From contig PHDR01000123.1 of the NCBI GenBank assembly GCA_002841035.1, forward strand, positions 1-7,913: 7,913 nucleotides of DNA. The letters run 5' to 3'. The notes under the pieces are model-generated. The model saw only the letters and a list, made by a program, of their open reading frames with translations. It was not told where the DNA came from and did no database searches. A program made the translations under genes and the position numbers. Below, piece after piece: positions 5,091 through 7,913 of this stretch; position 1 is the stretch's first letter, and each line of letters begins with the position of its first letter. Source of the DNA: Bacteroidetes bacterium HGW-Bacteroidetes-12. Lineage in GTDB: Bacteria; Bacteroidota; Bacteroidia; Flavobacteriales_E; Vicingaceae.

Positions 5091-6257
5091 TTAAAAGTCA
5101 GTTTTAAAAAAGTTCAATGATTTTAAATTAATCATGTGAACGCCTTCATAATAAAAATGTAAAATATCAGCATAAGAATAGCCCATTTTTGCCATACGCA
5201 TAGCTCCTTCTTGGCAAAGACCAACTCCATGTCCAAATCCTTTTCCTGATAAAATTACAAAATTTTCGTTCAAAGATACATTGAATTGGGTAGATTTCAA
5301 ACTCCAATCATTTCTAAGTTTAACGAAAGGTATTTTCACATTATTTTTCTCGAAATATTGTTCTCTATTTAGTTGGAAATATTCTATGTCGCAATTGTCT
5401 TTCAGGTTTTCTTTGGGATAGTTGTGTTGAGTAATTAAGTATTGAATCCAATCTTCTTTTGGAATTTTTTTACTCCAAATTGAATTGTTTTCGTGCAAAC
5501 AAAAAGTGTCTTGAATAGATTTTAAATAATATAAATTGGAGTGCCAAACATCTTCGGAATTGGCTGTTTGACCACCACAATTAGAGAAAAATGTAGCTGT
5601 GATGAGGTTAATTTCACTATCAACTATAACAATGTTGGTGGTTAACTCTGCGGCTTGATGAATAATTTCAGATTTTGGTTTTCCGTGATAGGCTTGACAA
5701 TGTACTTTGTCACATAAGCTAAACCCTTCATTTTCATGTTTTTTAATGTTTTTTAATGCATAGGTGCGGCAAATAATGGCTTGCAATTTAAAATATTCTT
5801 CAGGAGGATTTTTTCCGACTTCAGCTTCAACAACTCCTGCAACATAATTATCAATGTCTATATTATTAATGAGCTGTAAATAGTTATTGTAAGGATGAAC
5901 CCTTATAAAAAGGTTATCTTCATATTGGATTATTTTCCCTAAAGGTTTATTTGTTTTAAGTTTGAACGCATTTTTTGTTGCAACACCTATTATCCTTATT
6001 TTTAAGAAAGAACCATAATCTTTCTCTAAGGATTTAATGGTTATTTTATTATTCCAAAAAGAGAGTTCAATAATTTCTGTGTTATCAATTTCTTCTAGTT
6101 TACCACTTTCTGTGTAAATAATATATTTGCCTTCTTGCGGAAAGAAAAGAAATGAAATAACGGCTTGTTTGTCAAGAATACCTACATTTAGCATTTCAGC
6201 AAAAGTGCTTTTGAGAAATAAAAAAAGTAAAAGAAGAAGTATTGTTAATTTTTTCAT
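5091..6257 (-). CDS. SpoIID/LytB domain secreted protein (putative peptidoglycan lytic transglycosylase)
   Basis: The 388-residue protein begins with a signal peptide: MKKLTILLLLLFLFLKSTFA, probable cleavage after Ala20. The central SpoIID domain has YVAGVVEAEVG (138-148) followed by PPEEYFKLQAIICRTYALKN. By alignment with SpoIID, Glu146 corresponds to the catalytic acid. LCDKVHCQAYHG (181-192) fits the Cys/His metal site reported for SpoIID, and FFSNCGGQT (224-232) is another conserved block. The C-terminal GKGFGHGVGLCQEGA (338-352) completes the domain. SpoIID degrades glycan strands lacking stem peptides during sporulation; related proteins in non-spore-formers act on cell-wall peptidoglycan in the periplasm, exact role here unknown. 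The ATG at 6257 is preferred over the adjacent in-frame TTG at 6260. It is first in an operon with the DUF2237 gene. Confidence 0.9.
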   Translation of the reverse strand: MKKLTILLLLLFLFLKSTFAEMLNVGILDKQAVISFLFFPQEGKYIIYTESGKLEEIDNTEIIELSFWNNKITIKSLEKDYGSFLKIRIIGVATKNAFKLKTNKPLGKIIQYEDNLFIRVHPYNNYLQLINNIDIDNYVAGVVEAEVGKNPPEEYFKLQAIICRTYALKNIKKHENEGFSLCDKVHCQAYHGKPKSEIIHQAAELTTNIVIVDSEINLITATFFSNCGGQTANSEDVWHSNLYYLKSIQDTFCLHENNSIWSKKIPKEDWIQYLITQHNYPKENLKDNCDIEYFQLNREQYFEKNNVKIPFVKLRNDWSLKSTQFNVSLNENFVILSGKGFGHGVGLCQEGAMRMAKMGYSYADILHFYYEGVHMINLKSLNFFKTDF

Positions 6258-6264
6258 CAAGAAG

Positions 6265-6272
6265 CAAATTTA
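6265..6272 (-). promoter_or_regulatory. candidate -7 promoter box (TAAATTTG) for the SpoIID-domain gene
   Basis: On the - strand TAAATTTG is an exact fit to the Bacteroidota -7 consensus TAnnTTTG, ending 7 bases before the ATG. Transcription would start about 3-4 bases beyond the box, so the message would be nearly leaderless. No TTG -33 element is seen 17-23 bases upstream, which weakens the call. Confidence 0.35.
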
Positions 6273-6382
6273 TACTAAACACTTATTTTATGGGCGTTGT
6301 TTTTTATTAGTTATTCACATGGCTTTTTTAATTAGAGAGGAAATTTAATAGCTTAATTTTAGGTAAGTTCTATTTTAATTTA

Positions 6383-6390
6383 TATTTTCG
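6383..6390 (+). promoter_or_regulatory. weak -7-like box (TATTTTCG) before the lipoprotein gene
   Basis: TATTTTCG differs by one base from TAnnTTTG and lies 22 bases before the ATG at 6413, in the 155-base divergent region shared with the SpoIID-domain gene. It has an approximate TTTTA about 20 bases upstream instead of TTTG. Supportive only because both neighbours need a promoter in this gap. Confidence 0.2.
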
Positions 6391-6412
6391 TAATCAAACT
6401 AAATTATAATTC

Positions 6413-6868
6413 ATGAAAAAATTAATCCAACTAAATTATTTCCTTTTTCTCATTTTAACTTGTTTTTTTTCTTGTACTTCCGAAACTCCAAATGAAGAAA
6501 TTTTAGAAGAAGCAACTCAAAAAGAGGTTATTATTAATGAACATTCCGAAATAACTGCTGCCGATACGAGTTCAACAGGTGTTTATCAAGAAGAAGCAGG
6601 AGAAGGACCAACTTCGTTAAAAGAGGCAATGAAAGCAAATGCAGCAGAAGTTGTTGAAGAGGGCGGTTTGTCTTTTTGCGATTGTGTGAAAAAACAAAAA
6701 GCATTGAATGATTTAATAATGGAAACTGAAGATGATGCAGAAATGGATAAAGCAATGAAGGAATTAGAAGAAATGAAAGTTGGAGAATGCAAGGTATTAT
6801 TTTCTGCAAAACAAAATACGATGGACGAAAAGCAAGCTCATCAACAAAAGGTGAAAAGATGTTTGTAA
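6413..6868 (+). CDS. uncharacterised lipoprotein with Cys-containing C-terminal domain
   Basis: The 151-residue protein opens with a lipoprotein signal peptide: MKKLIQLNYFLFLILTCFFSC, with Cys21 in a FFSC lipobox, so it should be lipid-anchored to the outside of a membrane. The adjoining TSETPNEEI stretch lacks Asp at +2, and acidic residues follow. A low-complexity Glu/Ala/Thr linker (22-82) leads to a compact C-terminal domain from about 86 to 151: FCDCVKKQKALND, TEDDAEMDKAMKELEEMKVGE, CKVLF and a final KVKRCL. It has Cys89, Cys91, Cys126 and Cys150, an even number that suggests disulfides or metal binding. This DCVKKQ...DDAE.DK...GECK pattern recurs in small Bacteroidota lipoproteins as I recall, with no known function. 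It is a single-gene unit, divergent from the SpoIID-domain gene. Confidence 0.82.
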   Translation: MKKLIQLNYFLFLILTCFFSCTSETPNEEILEEATQKEVIINEHSEITAADTSSTGVYQEEAGEGPTSLKEAMKANAAEVVEEGGLSFCDCVKKQKALNDLIMETEDDAEMDKAMKELEEMKVGECKVLFSAKQNTMDEKQAHQQKVKRCL

Positions 6869-6902
6869 TAGATTTTGTTGCTCATGTTGTTTGATTATCT
6901 CT

Positions 6903-6938
6903 GCCACAAAGACACCAAGACATGAAGTTTCACAAAGG
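6903..6938. repeat. CACAAAGACAC-type dispersed repeat copy
   Basis: The sequence GCCACAAAGACACCAAGACA (6903-6922) continues as TGAAGTTTCACAAAGG. CACAAAG occurs twice (6905-6911 and 6931-6937), with CACCAAGA and CATGAAG as degenerate units between, giving a period of about 8-9 bases. Similar CACAAAGACACNAAG strings are scattered in intergenic DNA of many environmental bacterial genomes as I recall; their role is not known to me. It sits in the 93-base gap between two convergent genes. It is followed by a T7 run (6948-6956 region) but no clear stem, so I do not call a terminator. Confidence 0.5.
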
Positions 6939-6961
6939 TTCCTCTCTTTTTTTACGGTATT

Positions 6962-7874
6962 TTAGTTATGTATCATTTTCAAGTAATGCTTGAGTTGAAT
7001 AATAAAGTATTCTGTTGATTTATTTTCTGTCAAAGAAATTGTTAAATCACAAGCCGCATCACGGTAATCGCCCGAAGCACCTACTTTGAAACGAGCTTTA
7101 GAAAGCGTTGTAATGTATTTTGTTTGAAAGCAGGGTTTTGTGGTTAAATCAATCAATATAGTATAAGGAGTGTTTATAAAATTTTCAATTTCTTTTCCTT
7201 GAGGAACATTAATAAATCTACCATAAGACATTCCATGATCGCAATAAAATATTAGGTTAACCTCGTCAAGGTTCAATTTCTTAACCAGATTGCCAAAATA
7301 ACGGTCAAACCTTCTTATGCTATTTATGTATAATTTCTTGCCCATGAAATGGCCTAGAGGATCAGTAGTAAACCAATAGAACTGTACAACCCCATAGGTA
7401 TCCAGAAGCTCAGAGACATTAAGGAGAGGTAGAAACATAAAAGGATCAAGTCCGGGTACGCCATAAATAATGCTGGCTCTCGCTCGTCGGGGTAGAGTAA
7501 AAAATAAATCAATAAATATCTTTTTATCCGATATAACTTTTTCTTTTTCCCGGTCATAATATCCCCACCCTACCCCACCGGTGGAATTATCTAACCCTGT
7601 TTTCAAGTGAGGAACGGTTGTTTCTGTCCCTCCGGGGAAAAGACTGAGCCCATAATGAATCATATGGCCATCCTCAAAAACAGCTTTCAAGTTAGGAAGG
7701 GAACCCTCTTCCATGTATTGAAAAAAATCCTGTGATGATACGGCATCCAGGTGAAATATAAGGAATTTTGGAGAGGCCTCTCCCGTTACCGGGAAAGACA
7801 GTAGAATTATTACTATTACAAGTACACAAAATAAGTCTTATCCAACGCAAGATGAGCCTGAAATTAAGAGTCAT
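6962..7874 (-). pseudogene. alkaline-phosphatase-superfamily (type I phosphodiesterase/nucleotide pyrophosphatase-like) protein with a frameshift in the signal peptide
   Basis: The frame ending at TAA 6962-6964 carries a phosphodiesterase/alkaline phosphatase fold. It includes PKFLIFHLDAVSS (Asp at 7745-7747, likely metal ligand), LFPGGTETTVPHLKTG with a candidate Thr nucleophile (7616-7618), TTDPLGH (Asp and His ligands) and FYCDHGMSYG (Asp-His ligands). Substrate unknown. ATG 7714 would lose the first metal Asp and any signal peptide. Reading further up, the same frame runs VIVIILLSFPVTGEA, a hydrophobic signal peptide, then hits TAA at 7838-7840 with no start. The natural start, ATG 7874, lies in another frame (MTLNFRLILRWIRLI). 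Removing one base, most simply from the T4 run at 7828-7831 (- strand), joins both into a 303-residue secreted or anchored protein. The C-terminus after residue ~220 lacks an obvious GxHG-type final His motif. Bases 7440-7700 are G+C-richer than the surroundings. Confidence 0.7.
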
Positions 7875-7913
7875 GCTGCTAGTATTTTATCAAATAATTT
7901 ATCCCTTTCCAAC
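7871..7913 (-). CDS. C-terminal tip of an upstream gene, overlapping the phosphodiesterase start by ATGA
   Basis: At the right edge, the - strand reads LERDKLFDKILAA to TGA 7871-7873. The TGA overlaps the ATG at 7872-7874 as ATGA, the common 4-base coupling in operons. This supports a cotranscribed upstream gene and ATG 7874 as the native start of the phosphodiesterase. Only 13-14 residues are visible, so no family can be named and chance cannot be excluded. Confidence 0.4.
   Translation of the reverse strand, partial: LERDKLFDKILAA

Noticed and set aside
6127..6348. Plus-strand ORF antisense to the SpoIID signal-peptide region
   Set aside because: It overlaps the well-supported SpoIID gene and has no recognisable domain; a shadow frame.
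6534..6809. Leucine-rich minus-strand ORFs inside the lipoprotein gene
   Set aside because: Leu-rich composition is the antisense of Glu/Lys-rich codons in the real gene; two overlapping frames show the same effect.
1..7913. CRISPR array, tRNA or rRNA genes
   Set aside because: No regularly spaced direct repeats of suitable length, no tRNA cloverleaf with a TTC-type arm, and no conserved rRNA segments were seen on either strand.

Overview
The window is AT-rich (roughly 30% G+C by eye) and looks like chromosomal DNA from a member of the Bacteroidota, probably the Flavobacteriia. This rests on gene content: a SIMPL-domain protein, NAD kinase with the flavobacterial-type C-terminus, a Crp/Fnr regulator, a DUF2237 protein, a SpoIID/LytB-domain protein in a non-sporulating context, and a lipoprotein with a Bacteroidota-type Cys-rich C-terminal domain. 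Sparse Shine-Dalgarno signals and -7-like boxes of the form TAnnTTTG agree with this.

Left part (1-2727, + strand) reads as an accessory, decaying region. It starts with the C-terminal end of a formylglycine-generating-enzyme-like protein. Next is a SIMPL/DUF541 gene intact except for one in-frame TAA at codon 70. A 250-base gap holds a nested hairpin, and then an intact RhuM-family gene follows. One base after RhuM, a type I restriction-modification methyltransferase (hsdM) appears to begin, but its reading stops after about 13 codons. A 139-bp element with near-perfect 26-nt inverted ends (a REP doublet, REPIN-like) follows, and just beyond it lies what looks like the last ~47 codons of an Mpl-type murein ligase gene. 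Two unrelated genes are therefore cut at the same repeat.

Middle part (2717-6257, - strand) is ordinary housekeeping DNA. In transcription order it runs: SpoIID-domain secreted protein, DUF2237 protein (13 bases apart if the SpoIID gene ends at 5091), a 105-base gap, nadK with a GTG start, an 82-base gap, a Crp/Fnr regulator, and a thioredoxin-fold CxxC protein whose ATG directly abuts the regulator's stop codon. The likely transcription units are spoIID-DUF2237, then nadK with or without crp-grx.

Right part (6258-7913): a divergent intergenic region leads to a + strand lipoprotein. A short dispersed-type repeat (CACAAAGACAC family) separates it from a - strand alkaline-phosphatase-superfamily phosphodiesterase. 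That gene reads well from 7828 down to 6962, but its signal peptide and true start (ATG at 7874, overlapping an upstream stop as ATGA) lie in another frame, so it carries an apparent one-base frameshift. G+C rises to about 50% in part of this gene.

No convincing new multi-gene system is visible. The most informative features are the REP-flanked junction between gene fragments, the remnant type I R-M locus with RhuM, and the two single-lesion genes (nonsense in SIMPL, frameshift in the phosphodiesterase). Sequencing or assembly error must be excluded for all of these before biological interpretation.
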